The notes below the pieces were generated by a model. It ran no database searches. It worked only from the letters and a program-made list of their open reading frames with translations, and was not told the origin of the DNA. From the NCBI RefSeq assembly GCF_900232865.1, contig NZ_OCTS01000006.1:1-64000 (forward strand): DNA of 64,000 nucleotides, written 5' to 3'. The translations under genes were made by a program, and so were the position numbers. The DNA is from Corynebacterium dentalis (lineage in GTDB: Bacteria > Actinomycetota > Actinomycetes > Mycobacteriales > Mycobacteriaceae). This document shows positions 50,452-59,062 of the stretch, piece after piece; within the stretch, counting starts at the first letter, position 1; each line of letters opens with the position of its first letter.

Positions 50452-51245
50452 ATGGCACCGTCACATCCTCGGAAGACATCACCGCCCTTGTCGTCGAATC
50501 ATCTCGCCACTTTGCCCTATGATGCGGTGCTGTTCGACATGGACGGGGTCGTTACCCGGACTACCAGCGTGCATGCGGCGGCCTGGAAGGAGCTCTTCGA
50601 CTCCGTCCTGGCCGACTCCAGATCCGGATTGGGAGCGGATACGCCACCGTTCGACGCAGACCGGGACTACCGGCTTTACGTGGACGGACGCAGCCGCGAA
50701 GACGGCATCCGCGCCTTCCTGACCTCCCGCGGCATCCAGCTTCCCACAGGCAGCCCGGAGGACGGACCGGATGCCTGGTCTGTCGCCGGACTGGGGCCCG
50801 AAAAAATGACCTGTTCCTGACCGGATTAGCCCGTGACGGTGTCGATGTCTATCCCGGAACCGTGGCGCTGCTGGAACGCCTCCGTGGCGGCGGCATCCCC
50901 GTGGGCCTCGTCACAGCCAGCCGTAACGCGCAGGCTCTGTTGGAGGCCGCGGGCCTGGAGCCGGCATTTGATGTGATCGTTGACGGCCTGGTGGCCGCAG
51001 ATCAAGGTTTGCCCGGCAAACCGGATCCGGCGATGTTCCTCGAGGCGGCACGTCGACTCGGCGTATCCCCGGAGCGTTCCGTGGTCATCGAGGATACCGT
51101 GTCCGGGGTCAAGGCAGGACACGTCGGCGGTTTCGGACTGGTGGTAGGAATCGACCACGCCGGGTACCGGGAGCAACTGGACGCGGCGGGCGCCGACGTC
51201 GTCCTGGGTAGTGTCGGCCAGTTGGATCTGGGTGCATCAAACTGA
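50452..51245 (+). pseudogene. beta-phosphoglucomutase-like HAD phosphatase gene, frameshifted
   Basis: The first frame gives the HAD nucleophile motif DAVLFDMDGVVT and a cap domain (YVDGRSREDGIRAFL), then stops at 50820. The second frame continues LFLTGLARDGVDVYPGT, LVTASRNAQALLEAAGL and GKPDPAMFLEAARRLG...VVIEDTVSGVKAG, i.e. motifs II to IV. The shift lies at the A6 run 50801-50806 (GLG-ARKNDLFL expected). The joined product would be about 263 residues. Such HAD genes often neighbour phosphoketolase genes. It starts one base after the xfp stop. Confidence 0.8.
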
Positions 51246-51474
51246 TGACTTCTACCGCGAGCTCGTGGAACATCGGCGGGTGATCCGGGTGCTGGCACTA
51301 TCAGGCGGCTACTCCCGCGCGGAAGCTAACGCTCGCCTGGCACGCAACCCCGGAATAATCGCCAGTTTCTCCCGCGCCCTGACCGAAGGGCTCACCGTCA
51401 CCCAGGACGACCGCGAATTCGACGCTGTCCTGGATGAAACAATCGGCACTATCGCGGAAGTCTCACGCACCTGA
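51241..51474 (+). pseudogene. 3' fragment of a class I fructose-bisphosphate aldolase gene
   Basis: The C-terminal 77 residues only: FYRELVEHRRVIRVLALSGGY, RAEANARLARNPGIIASFSR, and ALTEGLTVTQDDREF match the end of the bacterial class I aldolase (Fda) family. The N-terminal two thirds, including the Schiff-base Lys, are missing. The homology begins right at the HAD stop, so the deletion joined the two genes. No start codon or ribosome-binding site fits it. Confidence 0.75.
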
Positions 51475-51521
51475 CTACGCCTTCCGAGAAGGCGCGGTGC
51501 GCCTGATCAACTGCTTATACA

Positions 51522-51564
51522 GCGGTGCCCGACCCGGACATGAGCGATCTGGGTCGGGCACCGC
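51522..51564. terminator. hairpin between convergent aldolase remnant and type II gap
   Basis: A perfect 14-bp inverted repeat, GCGGTGCCCGACCC / GGGTCGGGCACCGC, with a 15-base loop. There is no T-tract, but it lies exactly between convergent genes and is the likely transcription end for both. Confidence 0.7.
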
Positions 51565-51585
51565 CGTGGGTCTCTCCTGCTGGAA

Positions 51586-52638
51586 TCAGCCGTTGGGCAG
51601 AGGTGAGAAAAAGTCCGCGCGCACCCCCAGGGCACGGTCGGTGCGCTGGATGGACTCATCACCGTCTTCCACGGTGCCAGCCAGGGCACGGATTGCGTCG
51701 ATGTTCTCGGGGACGACGATGGCCTGGTTGTCGACCGTGTACGTCCAGAACAACTCATTGCCCTGCACGGTCAGGATATCTTCCCAGATGGCGACCTCAT
51801 ACGTATCGCCCCGTGGACGGCCTAGATCTCGCATCAATTCGACGGTGCTGTTGACCGCCACGATTCCATCGGAGCGCCGCACGAAAGCGATCCGCGGCAT
51901 CGCCTTCAACGCTTCGAGAACCTCTTCTGTGTCTGCCGGGCGGGTTAGCTCGATGGTCCAGAAATGCAGGTGGTTGTGGGTGTGCGCTCCCTTGGCCGCC
52001 ATGGTCACCACATCCAGGTCGGGGACCACCGACTGGGCGTCTGGGCCTTGATGGCTGGGAATACGACCTTCGGGAACTATGGTGTTCATGATCCCCGAGT
52101 GGTCGGATTCCCACGGATCGGTGGCCCGGCGGACAAGCACTCCCCGCGCTTTGGACAGCAATCCAGCGTCCTGCAGTGCGATAAGGGTGCGGACAGTGCC
52201 GGTGGTGTTGCAGGAAACCACGCGGGTGGTGTCGCGTCCAAGCGTGGAACTGTAGTTGGCGTGGGCAACGAAGGAGTGGCCGGTGAGACTGTGCTTCTCC
52301 CCGCCCTGGAACACGGACTTGACTCCATGGGTGCGATAGAGGTCGAGGTTGCCGGCCCCGATGGTGGACGGGGTGCAGTCCACCACGACATCCGCGTTGT
52401 CGAGCAGGTCCGGTAGTTTCCCGGCGATGGGATATCCGGCAGCGCTCATCTCTTGGTGGGCTTCTTCGGTGGAGGCATAGACCGGGATGCCCTGCGTGAT
52501 GGCGGTGGCGACCCGGTAATCGGTGGTGACGTCGCTGACCCCGAGGAGTTCCATGTCCTCCTAGGCTCTCACCGCGTCGGCTACACGTTTACCGATGACA
52601 CCGTACCCGTTTACTGCAACCTTGATTTTATTCGGCAT
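51586..52638 (-). pseudogene. type II (archaeal-like) glyceraldehyde-3-phosphate dehydrogenase, nonsense-mutated
   Basis: Reading from ATG 52638 gives MPNKIKVAVNGYGVIGKRVA, the NAD(P)-binding GxGxIG start, then TAG at codon 26 (52561-52563) where the family has Gln (AQEDMELLG). The frame then continues open for 322 residues: SCNTTGTVRTL with the active-site Cys, AHTHNHLHFWT, and RPRGDTYEVAIWEDI. This is the phosphorylating type II GAPDH of archaea and some bacteria. The CAG-to-TAG change also leaves AGGAGG just before an internal ATG (52554), so a fragment without the nucleotide-binding start could still be made. It is convergent with the xfp-HAD-aldolase remnants. Confidence 0.8.
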
Positions 52639-52725
52639 GTTGATTGTCCTTCCCGGAAATCCTGGTTTGGCCCGATGGTCGTATGGTCGTGTTTCTCATC
52701 TGGGGTGGTCGGGGAATATCCTTGT

Positions 52726-53388
52726 TCAGAGCTCGTTGAGCATCAGCTCCATCTCGGCGATCTCGGCCTCCTGGTCTTCAATGACCTGCTCAGCCAGAGC
52801 GATGGCCTGCGGGTTCTGTCCATCAGTGACCTCATCGCGGGCCATATCGACCGCGCCCTCATGGTGGGCGGTCATCTGCTCAAGGTAGAGCCGGGCAGCC
52901 TCGGTGCCCTGGGCGTCCTCGAGGGCTGTCATGTCCTCCTCGCTCATCATTCCACTCATCCCGCCATGGTCCATCTCACCCATATCACCGGTGACCGGAT
53001 CTTCTTCCCAGGTCTCGAGCATGGTATTCATCCGGTCGATCTCCGGGCCCTGGGCATCGATAACACCCTGGGTGAACTCGATGACCTCGGCCGGGAGATC
53101 GACCTTGGCCAGGAGGATTTCACTCATCTCCACGGCCTGTTGGTGATGCGGGATCATCATCTGCGCGAACATGATGTCCGCGTCATTGTGCTCGGCGGAG
53201 ACCTCTCCGGCCGCCCCCGTCTCTGTCTCAGGATCCGTGGTGGCCCCGGTCGTTTCGGTGGTGTCGGGGGCGGACGTAGTGGCGATGGTCGTGGTGTCGG
53301 TGTTTTCTCCCTCAGTGTTATCTGCGCAGGCGGACAAAACCAGGGTGGAGGTCAAGGCGAGAGCGGCGATGGTGATGGTGCGCTTCAT
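52726..53388 (-). CDS. DUF305 copper-island lipoprotein
   Basis: 220 residues. A lipoprotein signal (MKRTITIAALALTSTLVLSAC) and a long Thr/Glu linker precede two DUF305 units: FAQMMIPHHQQAVEMSEI and YLEQMTAHHEGAVDMARD. The HH and Met pairs make up the metal-binding signature of the family. DUF305 proteins are commonly encoded next to copper exporters. It is the distal gene of the minus-strand copB-copZ unit, about 40 bases after the copB stop. In C. glutamicum a gene of the same type sits next to copB. Confidence 0.88.
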   Translation of the reverse strand: MKRTITIAALALTSTLVLSACADNTEGENTDTTTIATTSAPDTTETTGATTDPETETGAAGEVSAEHNDADIMFAQMMIPHHQQAVEMSEILLAKVDLPAEVIEFTQGVIDAQGPEIDRMNTMLETWEEDPVTGDMGEMDHGGMSGMMSEEDMTALEDAQGTEAARLYLEQMTAHHEGAVDMARDEVTDGQNPQAIALAEQVIEDQEAEIAEMELMLNEL

Positions 53389-53431
53389 GGGGGTTCCCTT
53401 TCGGAGGGGGGAGTCGATGAAGGATTGAAAG

Positions 53432-55651
53432 TCAGCGGACGGGGGCTGCAGAGCTCACAGCAGCCTTCTCCTCCTTCCCGTCGGTCGGAGCCAGGTGAGC
53501 CGGGTCCAGGTCGATCCGGCGTAGCAGCTGGGCGTTGAGGGCGACGATGATCGTGGACAGGGACATCAAGATGGCGGCGGCCGCCGGGGGAAGCAGCACA
53601 CCGATAGGGGCGAGCACACCGGCGGCCAGGGGAACGGCCACGATGTTGTACCCGGTCGCCCAGACCAGGTTCTGGACCATCTTGCGGTAGCTGGCATGGG
53701 AGAGCTCGATCATCGACAGCACGGCCCGGGGATCATCACTGGCCAGGACCACCCCGGCGGACTCCATCGCCACATCTGTGCCCGCGCCAATCGCAATACC
53801 GACCTCGGCCCGGGCCAGGGCCGGGGCGTCATTGACACCGTCGCCGACCATGGCCACGCTCAGACCGCGCTCCTGCAGCTGGGTGACCTTGGTGTCCTTG
53901 TCCTGCGGCAGAACCTCGGCGAAGACCTCATCGATCCCCAGATCCTTGCCCACTGCCTGGGCGACCTGGGTGGCGTCACCGGTGATCATCGCCACCTTCA
54001 CCCCGCGGGCCTGCAGGGCGCGCACCGCCGCGCGGGATTCGGGGCGGATCTTGTCCTCGACGGCCACGGCACCGATGATCTCACCGTCGCGGACGACGTG
54101 GAGCACTCCGGCGCCTCGCTGCGTCCAGGAACCGGTGATGTCGGTGAGCTCACCCGGGATGGTCAGACTGAATTCGCGCAACATGTTCGGCCCACCCACG
54201 AGGATTTGGGTGCCATCGACAGTGGCCCGGATCCCGCGGCCGGAGGCGGCGGTGAAATCGGTTGCGCGCAGTGGGCGGCGTGAGGCCTCCGGGTGTGCGG
54301 CCGCGGCAGCCACGATCGCCCGGGCCACGGGATGCTCGCTATCGGCCTCGGCGGCGGCGGCCAGGGACAGCAGCTCGCCCTCGGTAATGCCGTCGGCAGC
54401 CATGATGTCGGTGACGGCGTGTGCGCCTTCGGTCAGGGTGCCGGTCTTATCAAACAAGACCACGTCGATGGTGCGCATGTGCTCCAAGGCCAACCGGTCC
54501 TTGATGAGCACCCCGGATTTCGCGGCCCGCTCGGTGGAGATCGCGATGACCAGGGGGATGGCCAGGCCCAGGGCGTGCGGACAGGCGATGATCAGCACGG
54601 TCACCGCGCGGACCACGGCATCATCGGGGCTGCCGATGATGGTCCAGACCACGGCGGTGATCAGGGCCGCGATCAGGGCGAACCAGAACAGGAAGGCTGC
54701 GGCTCGATCGGCCAGGGCCTGGGCCCGGGAGGAGGAGGCCTGGGCATCGGCGACCATGCGCTGGATGCCTGCCAGGGCGGTGTCCCCACCGGTGGCCTCC
54801 ACCCGGACCCGGACGGTGTTGTCGGTGGCCACGGTGCCGGCCACCACGGTCTCACCGGTATCCCGGAAGACGGGGCGGGATTCACCGGTGATCATGGCCT
54901 CATCGAATTCGGCCGCTCCGTCGATGATGGTCCCGTCGGCCGGGACGCGGGCACCGGCTCGGACCAGCACGACATCGTCGACGGCCAGCTCTGAGATCGC
55001 TACGGTGCGGGTGGTCCCGTCGACGACCTTCTCGGCCTCATCGGGCAGGAGCGCTGCCAGCGCGTCAAGCGCGGAGGAGGCTCCACCAAGAGCGCGCATC
55101 TCCAGCCAGTGGCCCAGCAGCATGATGGTCACCAGCAGGGCCAGTTCCCACCAGAAATCTAGGTGGAACCCGCCCAGCCCCAGGGTGGTGACCCAGGAGG
55201 CGATAAACGCCACGGTGATCGCCATGGCGATCAGGAGCATCATGCCCGGTTGGCGGGATTTCAGCTCGGTCATTGCGCCCTTGAGGAAGGGGGTGCCGCC
55301 GTAGAGGAAGATGATCGTGCCCAGGACCGGAGGAATCCAGTAGGCTCCCGGAATCTCCGGAATATTATATCCCAGCAGGTCGGCGAACATCGGGCTGAAG
55401 AACACCACCGGAACCGACAGGATCAGCGACCACCAGAAGCGGTCCCGGAACATCGCGGCGCTGTGGCCGGCGTGTTCACCGTGACTGTGGACCTGGTGTT
55501 CTTCATCGACAGCGGAATGCGGATGATCGTGCGGCATGGCCTGGCCGTGGGTGGCGGCATCCGCATGGTGCTCGTGACCGGCATGATCCGGGTGGTGGGT
55601 GTGGTCTGTTTCCGGAGCGGGGTGATCACCGTGGTGGTGGGGAGTGCTCAT
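53432..55651 (-). CDS. copB: CopB-type copper-translocating P-type ATPase
   Basis: 739 residues from ATG 55651 (good AAGGAA upstream). The N-terminus is His-rich with no CxxC domain (HHHGDHPAPETDHTHHPDHAGHEHH), as in CopB-type P1B-3 pumps. The transmembrane metal motif is CPH (LIIACPHALGLAIP) rather than CPC, a further CopB trait. DKTGTLTEG (phosphorylation), ITGESRPV (TGE) and GDGVNDAPALA are intact. It should export copper, perhaps Cu(II) or Ag. The copZ gene is 50 bases upstream. Confidence 0.95.
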   Translation of the reverse strand: MSTPHHHGDHPAPETDHTHHPDHAGHEHHADAATHGQAMPHDHPHSAVDEEHQVHSHGEHAGHSAAMFRDRFWWSLILSVPVVFFSPMFADLLGYNIPEIPGAYWIPPVLGTIIFLYGGTPFLKGAMTELKSRQPGMMLLIAMAITVAFIASWVTTLGLGGFHLDFWWELALLVTIMLLGHWLEMRALGGASSALDALAALLPDEAEKVVDGTTRTVAISELAVDDVVLVRAGARVPADGTIIDGAAEFDEAMITGESRPVFRDTGETVVAGTVATDNTVRVRVEATGGDTALAGIQRMVADAQASSSRAQALADRAAAFLFWFALIAALITAVVWTIIGSPDDAVVRAVTVLIIACPHALGLAIPLVIAISTERAAKSGVLIKDRLALEHMRTIDVVLFDKTGTLTEGAHAVTDIMAADGITEGELLSLAAAAEADSEHPVARAIVAAAAAHPEASRRPLRATDFTAASGRGIRATVDGTQILVGGPNMLREFSLTIPGELTDITGSWTQRGAGVLHVVRDGEIIGAVAVEDKIRPESRAAVRALQARGVKVAMITGDATQVAQAVGKDLGIDEVFAEVLPQDKDTKVTQLQERGLSVAMVGDGVNDAPALARAEVGIAIGAGTDVAMESAGVVLASDDPRAVLSMIELSHASYRKMVQNLVWATGYNIVAVPLAAGVLAPIGVLLPPAAAAILMSLSTIIVALNAQLLRRIDLDPAHLAPTDGKEEKAAVSSAAPVR

Positions 55652-55701
55652 GAGGTTCCTTCCGCTCAACCCGGTCGGGGTCGAGATGATGGGCGAATCG
55701 A

Positions 55702-56034
55702 TCAGGACAAGACGGTGTAGCCGGTCTCCTCAATCGCCCGGTGGACGGTTTCCAGGGGCACGGAACCCGTGACCGTGACGATGGAGACCCCACCGGCGAT
55801 GAGGTCGACCTGGACGTCGTCGACCTGGGGCAGAGCGCTCACCGCCTCGGTGACGTTGCCGGCGCAGTGTCCGCAGGTCATGCCTGTGACCTGGTAGGTG
55901 GTGGGACCTTCAGGTATTGCGTCGGTTGCCGCGGCCACGGCCGGGGCGGAGACGGTCGCGGACGGCGTAGAGGGCGCGCAGCATCCACAACCGTCGGAGG
56001 CCAGCGGCAGCAAGGGGGAAGTCGGGGTGGTCAT
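55702..56034 (-). CDS. copZ: HMA-domain copper chaperone (CopZ-like)
   Basis: 110 residues. The C-terminal 65 form a heavy-metal-associated domain with GMTCGHCAGNV (CxxC). The N-terminal 45 residues are Ala/Ser/Pro-rich with a second Cys cluster, SDGCGCCAPS, that could also bind metal. It is cytosolic and likely passes Cu(I) to the export system. GGAG precedes the ATG. A palindrome of the CsoR-operator type lies about 55-70 bases upstream. Confidence 0.9.
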   Translation of the reverse strand: MTTPTSPLLPLASDGCGCCAPSTPSATVSAPAVAAATDAIPEGPTTYQVTGMTCGHCAGNVTEAVSALPQVDDVQVDLIAGGVSIVTVTGSVPLETVHRAIEETGYTVLS

Positions 56035-56086
56035 CGGATCGCTCCTGTGGGATCGGGGGATCAGGCGGGGTTTCCCCTCCCATCAT

Positions 56087-56103
56087 ATACCCCTATGGGG
56101 TAT
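56087..56103 (-). promoter_or_regulatory. CsoR-like operator in the copZ-copB promoter
   Basis: ATACCCC-TAT-GGGGTAT, a perfect 7+7 inverted repeat around TAT, has the C/G-run dyad form of CsoR-family copper-sensor operators. It overlaps the final codons of copS and lies 53 bases before the copZ start. No csoR gene is in the window, so the regulator would act in trans. Confidence 0.6.
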
Positions 56104-57292
56104 TGTCCAGGGGTTGATACGGATCGCTGCCGAGGTAATCAGAATTATTGTCCCCGGGAGGAGGGTCACTGAGCATCAGGGACACGTTTTCCTGGTGCAG
56201 GGGAAGACGGATGGTGAAGACCGATCCGGCACCGGGGCCAGGAGAGGTGGCGGTGAGAGTGCCGCCGTGGGCCTCGATCAATGCCTTGGAGATGGTCAGA
56301 CCGATACCGGCCCCGCCGTTGTCCCGGCTGCGGGCGGCATCCCCCCGGTAGAAGCGTTCGAAGATGTGTCCGAGCTGGCCAGGTGGGATGCCCTCGCCGT
56401 CATCGGCGACGTGGATGAGCGCGGTAGACGCCCCCTGTCGGTGGACGCTGATCCGGACCTGCCCGCCGGCCGGGGTGTGCCGTAGCGCGTTCGACAGGAG
56501 ATTGCTCATCACCTGGCCGAAGCGTTGCCGGTCCACGAGCACCCGGGCGGTGTCCGTAATGGTCTCGACCTGTAAATCGACGCCTTTGTCAGCATAAGCT
56601 TCCCCCGCGGCAGCAGCGGCGGTATGGAGCAGATCCCCGAGCCCTTCCTCCGCCAGGTCCAAATCGATCCGGTGTTCCTGGGCCCGGGAGACATCGTCGA
56701 TGCTTTCCATCAACCGGGTCAGGCGGGTGAGTTGGTCAGCCATGATCGTGTGGGGGGCATTATTCCAGTCCACGACCCCGTCCTGGAGACCATCGAGGTA
56801 GACCGTGAGCACCGATAAGGGGGTGCCCATTTCGTGGGCCAGATCAGAGAGCATCTGGCGGCGGACCTGTTCGGTGTGTTCCAGCCGGTCGGCCATGGTG
56901 TTGAAGGCATGCGCCAGGGTGGTGACCTCGGGGCCTGCTTCTCCGGCGGGCACGCGGATACGGTAGTTGCCGGCCGTCAGGCTGGTAGCGGCGCGGGTGA
57001 GCTCCTGCAGGGGGGTGCGCAGGCGACGCGATAACCACAGGCTGGCCAGCAGGGCGCTGATCAAGGCGGTGGGCAGGGCGACGGCCAGGGTGATCAGGTT
57101 GGCGTCCCGGTAGGCCTGCTCGGCATGGAACAGCTCCAGCGAGGGGTCCTCCCGGCCGGTCATCAACATATGATCATGGAACAGGGTCGGGCCCACCATC
57201 GTGGCCACGGCCGCGGCCACCAGCAGGCTAATCACCACGACCAACACCTGGGCGGCCAGGAAGCGGAAGGTCAGGCCGGGTCCGTGATTCAT
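56093..57292 (-). CDS. copS: copper-responsive sensor histidine kinase CopS
   Basis: 399 residues. Two transmembrane helices (about 9-30 and 66-85) enclose a short periplasmic sensor loop with His/Met (TLFHDHMLMTGREDPSLELFHAE). HAMP follows, then HisKA with LSDLAHEMGTPLSVL (phospho-His), and HATPase_c with N box NLLSNALRHTP, G1 DDGEGIPPG and G2 GGAGIGLTI. The ATG start overlaps the copR stop by 4 bases (ATGA). Assignment to copper rests on neighbours and on synteny with C. glutamicum CopS. Confidence 0.9.
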   Translation of the reverse strand: MNHGPGLTFRFLAAQVLVVVISLLVAAAVATMVGPTLFHDHMLMTGREDPSLELFHAEQAYRDANLITLAVALPTALISALLASLWLSRRLRTPLQELTRAATSLTAGNYRIRVPAGEAGPEVTTLAHAFNTMADRLEHTEQVRRQMLSDLAHEMGTPLSVLTVYLDGLQDGVVDWNNAPHTIMADQLTRLTRLMESIDDVSRAQEHRIDLDLAEEGLGDLLHTAAAAAGEAYADKGVDLQVETITDTARVLVDRQRFGQVMSNLLSNALRHTPAGGQVRISVHRQGASTALIHVADDGEGIPPGQLGHIFERFYRGDAARSRDNGGAGIGLTISKALIEAHGGTLTATSPGPGAGSVFTIRLPLHQENVSLMLSDPPPGDNNSDYLGSDPYQPLDNTP

Positions 57293-58011
57293 GGCTGCCC
57301 CACCCGGTAGCCCACGCCACGCACGGTGTCGATAAACCCCCGGCCCCGGGTGTCGGTGCCAAGCTTGCGACGCAAGTTGCCGATGTGGACATCGACGATG
57401 CGTTCATCACCGACCCAGGTGGTGTCCCAAACCTCGGTGACCAGGTCGTGGCGGGTCAGCACCTGGCCGGGGCGCAGGGCCAGGGCAACCAGCAGCTCGA
57501 ACTCCGTGCGGGTGAGCTCCACGGTCGTCTCCCCCACCCGCACCTGTTGGGCGACGGGGTCAAGGATGAGGTCACCAACGATCAAGGGGGTGGTCACCTG
57601 CGGTGGGGTGGTGCTGGTGCGCGGGCGGCGCAGCACCGCATGCACCCGGGTCACCAGTTCCCGGATGCTAAAAGGTTTGGTGATGTAGTCATCCGCCCCC
57701 AGGGTCAAACCGCTGATCTTGTCGTCCTCGCTGCCACGCGCGGTGAGCATGAGGATGTAGCAGTCCGAGAAGGTGCGGATCCGTCGGCACACCTCCAGGC
57801 CGTCGAGTTCGGGCAGCCCCAGATCCAGCACCACAACATCGGGGGAAAAGCGACGGGCCTCGTCCACGGCCTGGGTGCCGGTGTGCGCCTGGCGGGTATC
57901 GAAGCCGGCCCGGATGAGGTAGGAGGCCACCATCTGAGCCAGGGGTTGTTCATCATCGACGACCAGCACCCGCCCCGGGGGCGTGGCGGTGGTCGGTGTG
58001 CGGTCAGCCAT
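57289..58011 (-). CDS. copR: OmpR-type response regulator CopR
   Basis: 240 residues from ATG 58011 (MADRTPTT...); the longer frame to 58128 runs into the regulatory region. The receiver has LVVDDEQP, the phospho-Asp in VVLDLGLPELDG, and Lys in DYITKPF. The C-terminal winged helix (LTRTEFELLVALALRPGQVLTR ... VDVHIGNLRRKLG) binds DNA. It should activate copper-defence genes through direct repeats such as those at 58071-58090 and 47294-47313. Confidence 0.92.
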   Translation of the reverse strand: MADRTPTTATPPGRVLVVDDEQPLAQMVASYLIRAGFDTRQAHTGTQAVDEARRFSPDVVVLDLGLPELDGLEVCRRIRTFSDCYILMLTARGSEDDKISGLTLGADDYITKPFSIRELVTRVHAVLRRPRTSTTPPQVTTPLIVGDLILDPVAQQVRVGETTVELTRTEFELLVALALRPGQVLTRHDLVTEVWDTTWVGDERIVDVHIGNLRRKLGTDTRGRGFIDTVRGVGYRVGQP

Positions 58012-58415
58012 AGACCCCAGTATCGCTCCGGCCAGGGAAGAATACCACCCTCGCTCAGTGCCCGGCGGGGAAACCTTCATCAAATCTTCAAACATCACCC
58101 TTCGACCGCCGTCACCCCTGTGCCCCACCCCGGGCCGGCGGCATCGCCTCCCCTGGTCAGTTCAGCAGGCGCCACCAGGGATTTCACTGCCTGCACCGCA
58201 TACCCGGGTCGGGTAGAAGGACATCGCCCACGGCTGTGGGGTGGTGTCCCGGTGGTGACCCAGCCCACCGGAGTCACCCCCTTTTCGCCCTGTTATAAGG
58301 CTGTGAGCAGGGTTTTTGATTTCTGGGCCGTCAGGCACCCGTGCTAGATAAAGGTATGGCATCGACCTTGAGGCGGTGTCTTCTCACGGTCTTACCACGA
58401 TCCAAGGAGATTGAC
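58012..58415. promoter_or_regulatory. divergent copR / cueP promoter region
   Basis: 404 bases between the diverging copRS and cueP-multicopper oxidase genes, without a supported gene. It contains the CopR-box-like repeat annotated separately and a plausible plus-strand promoter near 58310-58360. An AAGGAGA site starts the cueP gene. Confidence 0.55.
58071..58090 (-). promoter_or_regulatory. CopR box between copR and cueP
   Basis: The minus strand reads TGAAGATTTGATGAAGGTTT, i.e. two direct TGAAGATTT-like 9-mers separated by 2 bases. It matches the CopR recognition sequence I recall for C. glutamicum (TGAAGATTTnnTGAAGATTT) at all but one defined position. It lies 60 bases before the copR start, in the divergent promoter. 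Confidence 0.78.
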
Positions 58416-58991
58416 GTGAAACGAGCAGCGATCGCAGCCGCCGCCCTTGCCCTCGCCCTCACGGGGTGTTCGGCCGCCGACCCGGAACCCACCGCCGACG
58501 GGACGGTGTCCCAGGATACATTCCTGACTACCCATGGCCTGGCCGCCATGGACGCGGTGGAGATCATTGATCACCTCGACCGGCAGAAGGTCACTGAGCG
58601 TCCCACGGATCTGATCGCCTCCGTGCGTGCCGATGAACTGCTGCTCTCGAGCGATGACCAGGAAGTCGTGGTCGATCTTCCCGACAATCAGACGTATGTC
58701 TCGATCGCACCCTATCTCACCTCCACCCACGACTGCTTCTACCACAGCCTCACGACCTGCCTGGGGGAACTCGACAATGAGGATATCCAGGTCACGATCA
58801 CCGATGAGGCGACCGGTGAGGTGCTGGTGGACGAGGCGACAACCACCTTCGACAACGGGTTTATTGGCTTCTGGCTTCCCGATGATGCCACCGGCCTGAT
58901 TGAGGTCAGCTACCAGGGGCGTACCGGCACCACGGAGTTTTCCACCACCGACGACGGTGCCACCTGTGTCACAGACCTGCGCCTGACGTGA
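58416..58991 (+). CDS. cueP: CueP-family copper-binding lipoprotein
   Basis: 191 residues from GTG 58416, chosen because AAGGAGA lies 5 bases upstream and a lipoprotein signal starts there (VKRAAIAAAALALALTGC). The mature part matches CueP: LTTHGLAAMDAVEIIDHL, RPTDLIASVRADELLL, VSIAPYLTSTHDCFYHSLTTC and DNGFIGFWLP. The paired Cys of HDCFYHSLTTC are the family's metal/thiol residues. It is expected on the outer face of the membrane. The multicopper oxidase gene follows after 71 bases. Confidence 0.9.
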   Translation: MKRAAIAAAALALALTGCSAADPEPTADGTVSQDTFLTTHGLAAMDAVEIIDHLDRQKVTERPTDLIASVRADELLLSSDDQEVVVDLPDNQTYVSIAPYLTSTHDCFYHSLTTCLGELDNEDIQVTITDEATGEVLVDEATTTFDNGFIGFWLPDDATGLIEVSYQGRTGTTEFSTTDDGATCVTDLRLT

Positions 58992-59062
58992 TGGCTCAGC
59001 AGGGTCCTCACCTGCGCCTGTCTCCCGTGTCACTGAAATCTTGCACCAAGGAAGGTTAAATC

